DNA of 64,000 bases from an uncultured bacterium (GCA_905214525.1 CAJMMN010000001.1:1-64000), one strand, 5' to 3'; counted from the first letter of the stretch, positions 17,263 to 26,166 are shown. Numbers and translations: made by a program. The notes: generated by a model not told the origin, from the sequence alone.

Positions 17263-17627
17263 ACACGCCTCTAAACAACTGATATACATGATTGCGTGAT
17301 TTTCAATCATTTATTTCACGGCGATTACCAGCCGATTTCGGGTTTAATTAACGCTAAAACGTTTGACTAGCCATGGTGAACAACCCTGCTATCCTGCGGG
17401 TTGACGAAGACTGATATCTCACCTCGTCGATACATACTGTCTGGCGAATCGTTTGTCAATGAATTCGGTGAACGGTAGCAAATACCGTTCAAGCGTATGT
17501 ATGTATCGGTCGCCGAGCGCGGCACCTCAGTTGGGTTCGTCGGTAGGTAAGGTATATATCGTCCGCAAGTTGCGCGGGGGCACGTCTAGGCGCTCCCGGG
17601 TAAGATTCTCTATTGATAGGAGAAGAC
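17263..17627 (+). promoter_or_regulatory. 365-bp leader of the sialate transport operon
   Basis: This non-coding stretch holds the control region of the next operon. It contains TAAAACGTTTGA at 17355-17366 (an AAACGTTT palindrome), a possible extended -10 TGCTATCCT at 17387-17395, and a nested inverted repeat. The repeat's outer arms are CGATACATAC (17428-17437) and GTATGTATCG (17499-17508). Its inner hairpin is GAACGGTA/TACCGTTC (17470-17477 and 17483-17490). AGGAGA at 17618-17623 is the ribosome site for the binding protein. Whether the nested repeat acts as RNA or as DNA operator cannot be decided here. Confidence 0.5.
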
Positions 17628-19241
17628 ATGGCCATCATCAACAAGGGTATGTCCAGGCGTTCGTTCCTCGGCCTCACCGGCAGCGTCGCTGCTGTCGCAG
17701 GGCTTGGTCTCACCGGCTGCGGTGGCAGCTCTAGCGACGAGGGTTCCGCTTCCGGTTCCACCGATTCCGCCAACCGTGGCGGCGGCGTGATCACCGCTGG
17801 TTCCGCTTACGCTCCATCCAGCTTCGATCCCGCCAGCACCGGCTCCGCTGTGGGCCTGGGTGCTAACTGGCACGTCGTCGAGGGCCTCTACGGCATCGAT
17901 TACCACGACTACAGCACCTTCAAAGAGCTCGCCACCGACGATCCCAAGTCTGTGGACGACACCACTTTCGAGGTCACCATCCGCAAGGGCGCCAAGTTCT
18001 CCGATGGCACCGAGGTCACCGCTGACGATGTCGTTGCCTCCTACACCGCTTGCGCCGCTTCCGCTACCTATGCTCCGTTCTTCCAGCCCTTCGAGTCCAT
18101 CGAGGCCAAGGACGCCAGCACCGTGACGGTCAAGACCAAGGTCCCCAACTTCTCCCTGCTCAAGGATCGTCTGGCCATCGTCCGCGTTACCCCGGCAACC
18201 CAGACCGAGGAGGATCGCGCCAAGCAGCCGATCGGCTCCGGCCCCTGGATGTACGACTCTATCTCCGATACCGAGATCACCCTGGTTCCCAACCCCGAGT
18301 ACAACGGTGAGTATGCTGCCGAGGATAAGAAGATCCAGTACAGCATCCTGACCGACCCCACCGCTCGCGTTACCGCTCAGCAGGAGGGCTCCACGCTCGT
18401 TATGGAGCTCGTTACCGCTGACGCCGTCGACCAGCTCGAGAGCGCCGGCTGCAAGATCGATAACGTTCAGGGTTTCGGCACCCGCTTCATCATGTTCAAC
18501 GTCGCCAAGGAGCCTTGGAACAACGTCAAGGTCCGTCAGGCTGTCATGTATGCGCTCGACACCGAGAAGATGGTCAGCAACACCTTCGCCGGCCTTGCCA
18601 CCGCTGCCAGCTGCTACCTGCCCAAGAGCTTCACCAACTATCATGAGGCTTCCACGGTGTACAAGACCGACGCCAAGAAGGCTAAGAAGCTCATCGAGGA
18701 GTCTGGCATCACCCCGGGTGCCATCACCCTGCGCACCACCGACAACGAGCAGATTAAGGGCATGGCCGCCCAGGTCAAGAATGACCTCGACGCTCTCGGC
18801 TTCGATGTGACCATCCAGACCGATACCTCGCCGGCCACCTACGCTGCCATCGACGGCGGCGAGGCCTACGATATCCTCCTTGCCCCTGGCGATCCTTCCT
18901 GCTTCGGCGCCGACCCCGACCTGCTGCTCAACTGGTGGTACGGCGACAACGTCTGGATGCAGACCCGTTGCCCGTGGAAGGAGTCCGCTGAGTGGCAGAA
19001 GCTCCACGGTCTCATGGACGAGGCTCTTGCCGCTGAGGGCGATGAGCAGCAGAAGAAGTGGAACGAGTGCTTCGACATCATTGCCGACAACGCCGTTCTG
19101 TACCCCGTTGTCCACGTCAAGACCGTCTCCGCTTCCTGGGACGATCCGTCCACTGCGCCCAACGGCGAGGCCCTCGATGGCTTCAAGGGCATCGGCACGA
19201 CGAGCATGTCCTTCAGGGGCGTTGCGACCGTCAAGGCGTAA
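17628..19241 (+). CDS. Family-5 solute-binding lipoprotein, SatA-like
   Basis: The 537-residue substrate-binding lipoprotein of an ABC importer, SBP_bac_5 (peptide/opine) family. The signal has a twin-arginine motif SRRSFLG at residues 9-15 and a lipobox LTGC with Cys31, so it is probably Tat-exported and membrane-anchored. A Gly/Ser linker follows. The mature part shows the family runs FDPASTG, RKGAKFSDGTEVTADDVVASY and KEPWNNVKVRQAVMYALD. The ATG at 17628 has AGGAGA upstream. The neighbours (permease, permease-ATPase fusion, ATPase, then nanA/nanK/nanE) match SatABCD, the sialic-acid importer described in Haemophilus ducreyi, so the ligand is inferred to be sialic acid rather than peptide. 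Confidence 0.88.
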   Translation: MAIINKGMSRRSFLGLTGSVAAVAGLGLTGCGGSSSDEGSASGSTDSANRGGGVITAGSAYAPSSFDPASTGSAVGLGANWHVVEGLYGIDYHDYSTFKELATDDPKSVDDTTFEVTIRKGAKFSDGTEVTADDVVASYTACAASATYAPFFQPFESIEAKDASTVTVKTKVPNFSLLKDRLAIVRVTPATQTEEDRAKQPIGSGPWMYDSISDTEITLVPNPEYNGEYAAEDKKIQYSILTDPTARVTAQQEGSTLVMELVTADAVDQLESAGCKIDNVQGFGTRFIMFNVAKEPWNNVKVRQAVMYALDTEKMVSNTFAGLATAASCYLPKSFTNYHEASTVYKTDAKKAKKLIEESGITPGAITLRTTDNEQIKGMAAQVKNDLDALGFDVTIQTDTSPATYAAIDGGEAYDILLAPGDPSCFGADPDLLLNWWYGDNVWMQTRCPWKESAEWQKLHGLMDEALAAEGDEQQKKWNECFDIIADNAVLYPVVHVKTVSASWDDPSTAPNGEALDGFKGIGTTSMSFRGVATVKA

Positions 19242-19303
19242 GACTCGCTTGAGTCTGTATGCAGGATGTCGGTCGTTGGGACCGTATCCTCATAGTTGAA
19301 ACA

Positions 19304-19340
19304 AAGACCCGGGCGACCTCGATGTCGCTCGGGTCTTGTA
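19304..19340 (+). terminator. Attenuator hairpin after binding-protein gene
   Basis: The arm 19304-19317 pairs with 19324-19337 (AAGACCC core with one G-U), followed by a weak TTGTAA. Its place between binding protein and permease suggests it lowers transport-gene expression relative to the abundant binding protein. Confidence 0.6.
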
Positions 19341-19398
19341 ATGAGTATCCGTACTCATATACCAGTTGGTCCTACCGACAAAAGAAAGGGGAGAGAAC

Positions 19399-20355
19399 GT
19401 GAACAACTTGCTACGTTTGATTGGAAGGCGTCTTGTGGCGCTGCCGATCATGGCATTGGGCGTCACCGTCCTGGTGTTCTTCCTTATGTCGTTCTCCAAG
19501 ACCGACCCCGCCTACACGGCGTTGGGTGACGGTGCCTCGCCCGAGGCGGTTGCCGAGTACCATGAGAAGTATGGTCTGGACGACCCCTGGCCTGTGCGCT
19601 ACGTGCGCTATATGGGCGATTTGATCCATGGCGACATGGGCACCTATGGTGCTGCTCGCAACTCCGTTGCCAAGCGCATCTCCACGGCCCTGCCCGTCAC
19701 GATGCAGCTGACCTTCATCGGCCTTGCCATCGGTGCGGTCGTTTCGTTTTTACTCGGCGTCATCGCGGCACTGTATCGCGACAAATGGCCGGACCAAGTG
19801 ATCCGCGTCTTTTCCATCGCCGGCTTGGCAACCCCGTCGTTCTGGCTTGCCGTTCTGTTGATCCTGCTGTTCTCTTCCTACCTTAAGGTGCTTCCGGCAT
19901 CGGGTGCTCTGCCTCACTTCACCACGAATCCGGCTGGCTATCTGGGACGTATGATCATGCCCGCTATCGCCTTGGCATTTCCGCTGACGGGCCAGATGAC
20001 TCGTATCGTGCGTACCGCCATGGTCGAGGAGCTCGATAAGGATTATGTCCGTATGGCTCGCGGCGCCGGCGTTCCCGAGAAGGTCGTCGTCGGCATCAAC
20101 GTTCTTCGCAATGCGCTGATCACCCCGGTCACCACCCTCGGTCTTAAGATCGGTTACCTCATGGGCGGCGCCGTCGTCATCGAGGTTATCTTCAACCTCC
20201 CCGGCATGGGCACCGCGATTCTGCAGGGCGTTCAGGGCAACGAGGCGAACCTGGTTCAGGGCGTCGTTATCGTCGTTGCTCTTGCCTTCATCATCATCAA
20301 CATCGTGGTTGACATGCTCTACCTGCTCATCAACCCGCGCATCAGGACGGTGTAG
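19399..20355 (+). CDS. ABC importer permease, DppB/SatB-like
   Basis: A 318-residue inner-membrane permease of the DppB/OppB class. The N-terminal segment RLIGRRLVALPIMALGVTVLVFFL is the usual first membrane helix with its RR-containing lead. About six hydrophobic segments follow. The EAA loop that docks on the ATPase is DYVRMARGAGVPEKVVVGINVLRNALI. GTG at 19399 is the chosen start, 4 nt after GGGGAGA; an upstream reading adds only MVLPTKERGEN without a ribosome site. It would pair with the permease half of the next protein to form the channel. It is separated from the binding-protein gene by an attenuator. Confidence 0.92.
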   Translation: MNNLLRLIGRRLVALPIMALGVTVLVFFLMSFSKTDPAYTALGDGASPEAVAEYHEKYGLDDPWPVRYVRYMGDLIHGDMGTYGAARNSVAKRISTALPVTMQLTFIGLAIGAVVSFLLGVIAALYRDKWPDQVIRVFSIAGLATPSFWLAVLLILLFSSYLKVLPASGALPHFTTNPAGYLGRMIMPAIALAFPLTGQMTRIVRTAMVEELDKDYVRMARGAGVPEKVVVGINVLRNALITPVTTLGLKIGYLMGGAVVIEVIFNLPGMGTAILQGVQGNEANLVQGVVIVVALAFIIINIVVDMLYLLINPRIRTV

Positions 20356-20358
20356 ATT

Positions 20359-22374
20359 ATGGTAAAGATTCGAGAGAAGCAAACCGAGCAGCTCGAGAAG
20401 GCTGCCTCCAAGGGGCTCAAGCTCGGTGGCTGGAAGAAGATGACGCTGTCTTCTAAGATTGCCGCCGTCGTGTTGGTGCTGGTCGCCCTGACTGCGATTC
20501 TGGCGCCCCTTCTTGCCCCCTATAGCCCGGTCGAGATTTTTACGGCTCGCCAGGCTCCCGGCAACGGATTTATCTTCGGTACCGACGATAAGGGTCGCGA
20601 CATTCTGTCGCGCATGCTCTACGGTGGTCGTTACTCGCTGATTATCGGCTTTGGCGCCACTGCCATGGCTCTGGTCTGCGGCTCGGTCGTGGGCGCCCTT
20701 GCGGCGGTTTCGCGCAAGGCCGTTTCCGAGACGATCATGCGTATCCTGGACATCATCATGTCCATCCCGGGCATCGCCCTCGCGGCCGTCTTCGTCTCCA
20801 TCCTGGGCAACTCCGTGCCGTCGATCATCTTCGCCATCGGCTTTATGTACACTCCGCAGATTGCCCGTATCGTGCGCGCCAACATCGTGTCCGAGTACGG
20901 CGAGGACTATGTCCGCGCGGTCATCGTTTCCGGCGCCAAGGCTCCGTGGATTTTGATCAAGCATGTTCTGCGTAACTGCATCGCCCCGATCATGGTCTTC
21001 ACCGTTACCCTGGTCGCCGACGCCATCATCTTCGAGGCCTCGCTGACTTTCATCGGCGCTGGTATCCAGGAGCCCACCGCTACCTGGGGCAACATCCTCG
21101 CCGACGCCCGCGGCGGCGTGCTCGCCGGCCGTTGGTGGCAGGCGCTGTTCCCGGGCCTGGCCATCATGATCACCTGCCTGGCGCTCAACATCCTCTCCGA
21201 GGGCATTACCGACGCCATGGCCGCTGCTCCCTCCGCCGCCCTGGATCCGACCGATTCCTCCAAGCGTCGCGAGGCCGACCTGCTGGTCTCCGACCCCGTT
21301 CGCGCCTACAAGGAGCAGGCCCAGTCCCTCTCCGCTCGCCTTGGCGCCCTGCGCGATGTCGAGCTCAAGCGTGACGATCGCCATGTGCCCGACGAGTCTG
21401 TCGAACCGATCCTTTCGGTCCGCGATTTCTGCATCCAGTTTGAGCATCACGGCGATATCAACGTCGTCGACCATGTCAACTTTGACGTCCGTCCTGGTCA
21501 GACCATGGGCCTGGTGGGCGAGTCCGGTTGCGGTAAGTCCATCACCACGCTGGCCATCATGGGCCTGACCGACGACGATGAGCACCTTTCCGGCGAGGTC
21601 CTCTGGGAGGGCCGCGACCTGCTCAAGATGAGCAAGAAGGAGTGGTTCGGCCTGCGCGGTACCGATATCGCTATGGTCTATCAGGACGCCCTGTCCTCGC
21701 TCAACCCCTCCATGCTCATCTCTGCCCAGATGAAGCAGCTCACCAAGCGCGGCGGCACCCGCAGCGCCGAGGAACTCCTGGAGCTCGTGGGCCTCGACCC
21801 CAAGCGTACGCTCGAGAGCTACCCGCATGAGCTTTCCGGTGGCCAGCGTCAGCGTGTCCTGATCGCTATGGCCCTTACCCGCGACCCCAAGCTGGTCATC
21901 TGCGACGAGCCCACGACCGCTCTGGACGTTACCGTCCAGAAGCAGGTCATCAAGCTGCTCAACGACCTTCAGGCCAAGCTCGGCTTTGCCATGATCTTCG
22001 TCTCGCATGACCTGGCGCTGGTCGCCGAGGTCGCCCATAACATCACGGTGATGTACGCCGGTCAGGTTATCGAGCAGGCGCCCACCAAGGAGCTGCTCAC
22101 CAACCCGATCCACGAGTACACCCGCGGTCTTCTGGGTTCCGTTCTGTCCATCGAGAGCGGTTCGGGCCGCCTGCACCAGGTGCCCGGCGCCGTTCCGAGC
22201 CCGCGCGATTTCCCCAAGGGCGATCGCTTCGCGCCCCGCTCGAGCCATCCGCGTATTGGCCTGGACACCCGTCCGGTCTTCAAGCGCGTGCCCGGCACCG
22301 AGCACTTCTATTCCGAGCTCCCCGACGAGGTGCTCAAGGCAAATGGTTTGACCCCTCACGCGGAGGTGATGTAG
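20359..22374 (+). CDS. Fused ABC permease-ATPase, SatC-like
   Basis: A single 671-residue protein joins a DppC-type permease to a DppD-type ATPase. Residues about 1-290 carry membrane helices, the N-terminal GTDDKGRDILSRMLYGGRYSL signature and the EAA loop DYVRAVIVSGAKAPWILIKHVLRNCI. A charged linker (290-345) leads to the ATPase with Walker A GESGCGKS near 387, the LSGGQRQR signature near 492, Walker B LVICDEP and the oligopeptide-type C-terminal extension. The frame is open throughout, with no frameshift at the junction. A permease-ATPase fusion is also the organisation of SatC in the H. ducreyi sialate importer. It begins 3 nt after satB and ends 1 nt before the next ATPase. Confidence 0.93.
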   Translation: MVKIREKQTEQLEKAASKGLKLGGWKKMTLSSKIAAVVLVLVALTAILAPLLAPYSPVEIFTARQAPGNGFIFGTDDKGRDILSRMLYGGRYSLIIGFGATAMALVCGSVVGALAAVSRKAVSETIMRILDIIMSIPGIALAAVFVSILGNSVPSIIFAIGFMYTPQIARIVRANIVSEYGEDYVRAVIVSGAKAPWILIKHVLRNCIAPIMVFTVTLVADAIIFEASLTFIGAGIQEPTATWGNILADARGGVLAGRWWQALFPGLAIMITCLALNILSEGITDAMAAAPSAALDPTDSSKRREADLLVSDPVRAYKEQAQSLSARLGALRDVELKRDDRHVPDESVEPILSVRDFCIQFEHHGDINVVDHVNFDVRPGQTMGLVGESGCGKSITTLAIMGLTDDDEHLSGEVLWEGRDLLKMSKKEWFGLRGTDIAMVYQDALSSLNPSMLISAQMKQLTKRGGTRSAEELLELVGLDPKRTLESYPHELSGGQRQRVLIAMALTRDPKLVICDEPTTALDVTVQKQVIKLLNDLQAKLGFAMIFVSHDLALVAEVAHNITVMYAGQVIEQAPTKELLTNPIHEYTRGLLGSVLSIESGSGRLHQVPGAVPSPRDFPKGDRFAPRSSHPRIGLDTRPVFKRVPGTEHFYSELPDEVLKANGLTPHAEVM

Positions 22375-23202
22375 ATGAGCGAGACCGCAGTCAACGGCGT
22401 CGAGCCGATCATCTTCCTTGATGACGTCCACGTCACCTTTAGGACCCGTACCGGCTCGATTCTGCACCCTAACCTGGTTCACGCCGTCCAGGGTGTAACG
22501 ATTAGGCTCATGCCCGGTCAGACGATCGGCATCGTCGGCGAGTCCGGTTGCGGTAAGTCCACCACCGCCAACGTCATGTGCGGCCTGCAGGCCCCCACGA
22601 GCGGCAAGGTCTACTTTAAGGGCAAGGACGTTACCAAACGTACCGCCGAGGACCGTCGCCACATGGGTCGCGTCATCTCGGTCGTGTTCCAGAACCCGGC
22701 CACGGCACTCAACCCCCGTATGGTCGTTCGCGAGCAACTGCTCGACCCCATGCGCGTCCACAACCTGGGTACCGAGGCCGAGCAGGAGAAGCGCGTCAAG
22801 GAGCTCTTGGAGCTCACCGGTCTGCCCAGCTCCGCCGCCGAGGTTCTTCCCGGCCAGCTTTCGGGCGGCCAGCGCCAGCGCGTCGCAATTGCCCGTGCCC
22901 TGTCGCTGAACCCCGATGCCATCATCGCCGACGAGCCCACCTCGGCTCTGGACGTTTCGGTTCGCGCGCAAATTCTGAACCTGCTGACCGACCTTAAGAA
23001 GGAGCTCGGCCTGGCCATGGTGTTCATCAGCCATGACATCCAGACGGTCCGCTATATCTCTGACGACATCATCGTTATGAATGGCGGCAAGATCGTCGAG
23101 CAGGGCGAGGCCAAGCAGGTCTTCCAGCACCCTCAGGACCCCTACACCAAGATGCTGCTCGGTGCTGCGCCGTCGCTGCTGCATCCCAAGCTCGGCGAGT
23201 AG
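22375..23202 (+). CDS. ABC importer ATPase, DppF/SatD-like
   Basis: A 275-residue ATPase forming the second nucleotide-binding subunit with the fused protein. Walker A GESGCGKST is near residue 56, the Q-loop is VFQNPATALNPRM, the signature LSGGQRQR near 162, Walker B AIIADEPTSALD and the H-loop ISHDI. The ATG at 22375 directly follows the TAG of the fusion gene, with GGAGG a few bases upstream inside it. It lacks the long OppF C-terminal Cys-rich tail. It completes the four-gene importer. Confidence 0.93.
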   Translation: MSETAVNGVEPIIFLDDVHVTFRTRTGSILHPNLVHAVQGVTIRLMPGQTIGIVGESGCGKSTTANVMCGLQAPTSGKVYFKGKDVTKRTAEDRRHMGRVISVVFQNPATALNPRMVVREQLLDPMRVHNLGTEAEQEKRVKELLELTGLPSSAAEVLPGQLSGGQRQRVAIARALSLNPDAIIADEPTSALDVSVRAQILNLLTDLKKELGLAMVFISHDIQTVRYISDDIIVMNGGKIVEQGEAKQVFQHPQDPYTKMLLGAAPSLLHPKLGE

Positions 23203-23218
23203 CCTCGCTTTCCTCCCC

Positions 23219-23246
23219 GTGCGCCCGGTTCCCTTGCCGGGCGCAC
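23219..23246 (+). terminator. Hairpin after the importer genes
   Basis: GTGCGCCCGG at 23219-23228 pairs perfectly with CCGGGCGCAC at 23237-23246. There is no T-tract, so this is more likely an RNA-stabilising or attenuating hairpin than a full terminator. Confidence 0.5.
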
Positions 23247-23282
23247 CTCCGTTGCGATTTCGAAAGGTTGGGTTCACGAGCC

Positions 23283-24260
23283 ATGCCAAGTGCTCAGGAG
23301 CTACAACAGCAATTTGGTGGGTATCGGGGCGCCATGCCCCGTCCATCAGATTTCGATCTCTTTTGGAAGGACCGCATGGCCGAGGCCGACGCCGTCGGAC
23401 TTGACTATGCGATCGAGACGGCATCGGTCACCGGTGCCGTGACCTGCCAGCTTTTCGACCTCTGGTATACCGGCATGTGTGGCGCTCGCCTGCATGCCAA
23501 GTACCTTAAACCCGTCTCGGACGAGCCCGTGCCATTGGTACTTCAGTTCCATGGGTATCCGGGTGCAAGCCGCAGCTGGTTTGAGCAGGCGTCGTTTGCG
23601 GGCATGGGCATGGCACTCATCGCCCTCGACTGCCCCGGCCAAGGAGGTCCCTCCGAGGACATTGGTGGATTTGAGGGCACAACGGTCGCGGGCCATATCG
23701 TCGCCGGTATCGACGGCGATCCGGCCAACCTCTACTATGTCCGCTTGCACCAAGATATTCGCATCCTGTGCCGCATCGTTCGCGAGCTCGAGGGCATCGA
23801 TCTTGCCCGTGTGTTTGTGAACGGCGCGTCGCAGGGCGGCGGTTTGGGCATTGCGACCTGTGCACTTAACAGCGAGCTTATCAATCGCGCCGCCATCCTC
23901 TATCCCTTCCTGTCGGATTTCCGCCTGGTCTGGGATTTGGATGCCGACGACATTGCCTACGAGGGCCTGCGCTATTGGTCTCGCTGGTTTGACGAGGACT
24001 CGACTCGTATCGACGAAGCCTATGCCAAGCTGGCGTACTTCGATTCCAAGAACTTTGCCCCTATGGTCAAATGCCCCGTGCTGTTTGGCACCGGCACAGC
24101 CGATAACGTCTGTCCGCCAGCGACGCAGTTTGCGGTCTATAACAACCTGACCTGTGAAAAGCGTCATGAGTTCTTTGAAGGCTTTGGCCACGAGGAGATT
24201 CAGGATTTTGACGATCTGATCATTCCGTTTTTCTGCAAGGGAGGGGAGGCTCATGTCTAA
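23283..24260 (+). CDS. CE7-family acetyl esterase (AXE1)
   Basis: A 325-residue alpha/beta hydrolase of carbohydrate esterase family 7 (acetyl xylan esterase / cephalosporin C deacetylase), which removes O-acetyl groups from sugars. All catalytic residues are present: nucleophile Ser183 in GASQGGG, Asp274 in GTADNVCPP and His303 in GFGHEE; the oxyanion Tyr region is FHGYPGASRSW. No signal peptide is seen, so it works in the cytosol. Inside a nan locus the likely substrate is O-acetylated sialic acid or an acetylated sugar taken up by the importer; this is inference. ATG at 23283 is chosen over TTG at 23268. It overlaps the next gene by 8 nt. Confidence 0.88.
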   Translation: MPSAQELQQQFGGYRGAMPRPSDFDLFWKDRMAEADAVGLDYAIETASVTGAVTCQLFDLWYTGMCGARLHAKYLKPVSDEPVPLVLQFHGYPGASRSWFEQASFAGMGMALIALDCPGQGGPSEDIGGFEGTTVAGHIVAGIDGDPANLYYVRLHQDIRILCRIVRELEGIDLARVFVNGASQGGGLGIATCALNSELINRAAILYPFLSDFRLVWDLDADDIAYEGLRYWSRWFDEDSTRIDEAYAKLAYFDSKNFAPMVKCPVLFGTGTADNVCPPATQFAVYNNLTCEKRHEFFEGFGHEEIQDFDDLIIPFFCKGGEAHV

Positions 24261-25104
24261 GTGCGAGAGCAATGTCGGCGAGCTGATTGTCCCCGACCTT
24301 GTGGGGATTCCCGGGACGGTTTCGTCAAGGCTCTCTGAATATCGGGACTGGCACGGTGATGTTCAGGCAGATGTTTCTGATTTGGAGACATGTGCTATGA
24401 ATCTTGAGATTCAAGGCCTGGCCATTACGGCGATCGATTTCGCCAATCCGTATGCCCGCTACTCCGAGGTTTCCTTTGAGCTTGGTGGCGATGTGGTCCA
24501 CGCACGTTTGATCGAGCCTGCCGGTCGCGCCCGAGCATCCGAGCTTGTGCCGCTATGTCTGATGTTTCACGACATCGACCGACCCGTGCGGGGATGGCAT
24601 CACATGACGAGGTTTGCGGCCATGGGATATGCCGTGCTTGCGCCGGACGATGAGGCGATTGGACCCAGCGATCTGCGGCAGGGGATTACCTCGCCTGCTT
24701 TTGTCAGGCGCGTCCGTTGGGGCTGCGCGTTGGCGGAGGTCGCGCGCAATCTTGATGGCATGGACCCCGACCGCATCTTTGCATGGGGCGAGGGTCTTGG
24801 CGGCGGAGTCGCGCTGGCGGTTTCTGCTCTGGACGAGCGGGGCCTCGCCCGCACGGCGGTTGCCAATCCGCTTCCTGGCGGCCTCGAGGTGCTGTCGTCT
24901 CGGGTGCGCGGATCGGTGCTCATGGGCACATCGCTTATGGATACCGTGAGCGATCCCAAGGATCAGTTTGCCGTATTCAACGGTCTTGAGTGTGACCGGA
25001 GGCATATCATCTATGCAAAATACGCTCACGAGCGCATCAATGCGTTCGAAAACGAAGTCGTAGACTTTTTTAACCAAACGTTCCACTCGTGTTCTTTGGC
25101 CTAG
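24253..25104 (+). CDS. CE7-like pseudo-esterase, nucleophile lost
   Basis: A 283-residue alpha/beta-hydrolase related to the CE7 esterase encoded just upstream, with the ATG inside that gene's last codons. The nucleophile elbow GASQGGG of the neighbour is here GEGLGGG, so Ser is replaced by Gly181. The other two positions of the triad persist as Asp230 (SLMDTVSDP) and His259 (YAHERI). The start of the fold (CLMFHDIDRPVRGW) and the C-terminal run DQFAVFNGLECDRRH also match the active paralogue. It is probably a catalytically dead subunit or ligand sensor that partners the true esterase. It has no stop or frameshift, so it is not decaying. Confidence 0.78.
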   Translation: MSKCESNVGELIVPDLVGIPGTVSSRLSEYRDWHGDVQADVSDLETCAMNLEIQGLAITAIDFANPYARYSEVSFELGGDVVHARLIEPAGRARASELVPLCLMFHDIDRPVRGWHHMTRFAAMGYAVLAPDDEAIGPSDLRQGITSPAFVRRVRWGCALAEVARNLDGMDPDRIFAWGEGLGGGVALAVSALDERGLARTAVANPLPGGLEVLSSRVRGSVLMGTSLMDTVSDPKDQFAVFNGLECDRRHIIYAKYAHERINAFENEVVDFFNQTFHSCSLA

Positions 25105-25172
25105 ACGGCCTGGACACTGCCAACAAGAGTGGGTGGCATAGGGCCGCCCGCCAGACAACTAAGGAGATTCTT

Positions 25173-26093
25173 GTGGCAACTCAGAAATTCACCGGCGTTA
25201 TCCCTCCCGTCGTTGTTCCCGATACCGAAGATCACCAGCTCGATGTTGCCTCCTTTGAGCGCAGCATCAACCGCATGATCGATGCCGGCGTCGATGGCCT
25301 GTTCTTCTTGGGCTCTTCGGGTGAGGTCGTTTTCTCCACCGACGAGCGTCGTCGCCAGATCATCGCCGAGGCCGTCCGCATCGTCGACCACCGCGTGCCT
25401 GTTCTGGTCGGCATCATCGATACCGAGACCGAGCGCATGATTGAGCACGGCAAGGTCGCTCAGGAGCTGGGCGCCGATGCCCTCGTCGCCACCTGCCCGT
25501 TCTATGCCCTGCAGGGCATGACCGAGGTCGAGGAGCACTTCCGCATCCTGCACGAGGAGCTTGACCTGCCCATCTTTGCCTATGACATCCCCGTCTGCGT
25601 TCACACCAAGCTCCCCTGGAAGCTCCTTGCCAAGCTCGGCGCCGAGGGCGTCCTTGCTGGCGTCAAGGATTCCTCGGGTGATGACATCTCGTTCCGCTAC
25701 CTCGTTCAGGAGAACGAGAAGAACGGCCATCCGATGAGCATCCTCACCGGCCACGAGGTTGTTGTCGACGGCGCTTACCTCGGTGGCGCCGACGGCTCTG
25801 TCCCGGGTCTCGCCAACGTTGAGCCCGAGGGCTACGTTCGTCAGTGGAAGGCCGCTCAGGCTGGTGACTGGGCTACCGTCAAGGCCGAGCAGGATCGCCT
25901 CAATGAGATTTCGCACATCTGGGATGTCACCTCGGGCGTCCAGGGCTATGCCGGTGGCGTCGGCGCCTTCAAGACCGCTATGAACCTCATGGGTATCTTC
26001 GACAGCCCGACCATGCCGCGCCCGGTGAAGGCCATGACCGGCGAGAACGTCGAGGCTATTAGGAAGGTCCTCCAGGACAACGGCCTCCTGTAA
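25173..26093 (+). CDS. nanA: N-acetylneuraminate lyase-family aldolase
   Basis: A 306-residue class I aldolase of the DHDPS/NAL superfamily, predicted to split N-acetylneuraminate into ManNAc and pyruvate. Numbered from the chosen start, the Schiff-base Lys is K165 (GVKDSSGDD), the catalytic Tyr is Y137 (YDIPV) and the carboxylate-binding GSSGE begins at G47. All three equal the positions of the E. coli NanA residues. GTG at 25173 follows AAGGAG by 6 nt; a longer reading from 25089 is rejected because it overlaps the previous gene and has no ribosome site. The adjoining ROK kinase and NanE make a lyase role more likely than lysine synthesis. Confidence 0.86.
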   Translation: MATQKFTGVIPPVVVPDTEDHQLDVASFERSINRMIDAGVDGLFFLGSSGEVVFSTDERRRQIIAEAVRIVDHRVPVLVGIIDTETERMIEHGKVAQELGADALVATCPFYALQGMTEVEEHFRILHEELDLPIFAYDIPVCVHTKLPWKLLAKLGAEGVLAGVKDSSGDDISFRYLVQENEKNGHPMSILTGHEVVVDGAYLGGADGSVPGLANVEPEGYVRQWKAAQAGDWATVKAEQDRLNEISHIWDVTSGVQGYAGGVGAFKTAMNLMGIFDSPTMPRPVKAMTGENVEAIRKVLQDNGLL

Positions 26094-26123
26094 AGCTTTC
26101 CCAGGCACCCGACCTCGCCGTTC

Positions 26124-26166
26124 AACCGTGTGGCCATGACTATTAGGTCAATGGCCACACGGTTTC
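26124..26166 (+). terminator. Terminator after nanA
   Basis: AACCGTGTGGCCAT at 26124-26137 pairs perfectly with ATGGCCACACGGTT at 26151-26164. The T-tract is short (TTTCTC). Confidence 0.65.

Noticed and set aside
23268..23282. TTG at 23268 as start of the CE7 esterase
   Set aside because: The ribosome site would overlap the codon; starting at 23283 places the triad at residues 183, 274 and 303, where CE7 enzymes have it.
19750..23424. A 1,224-codon open frame on the reverse strand
   Set aside because: It lies opposite three clear ABC transporter genes with strong codon bias; its composition (Asp/Gly/Leu/His-rich, no family motif) is that of an antisense shadow in high-G+C DNA.
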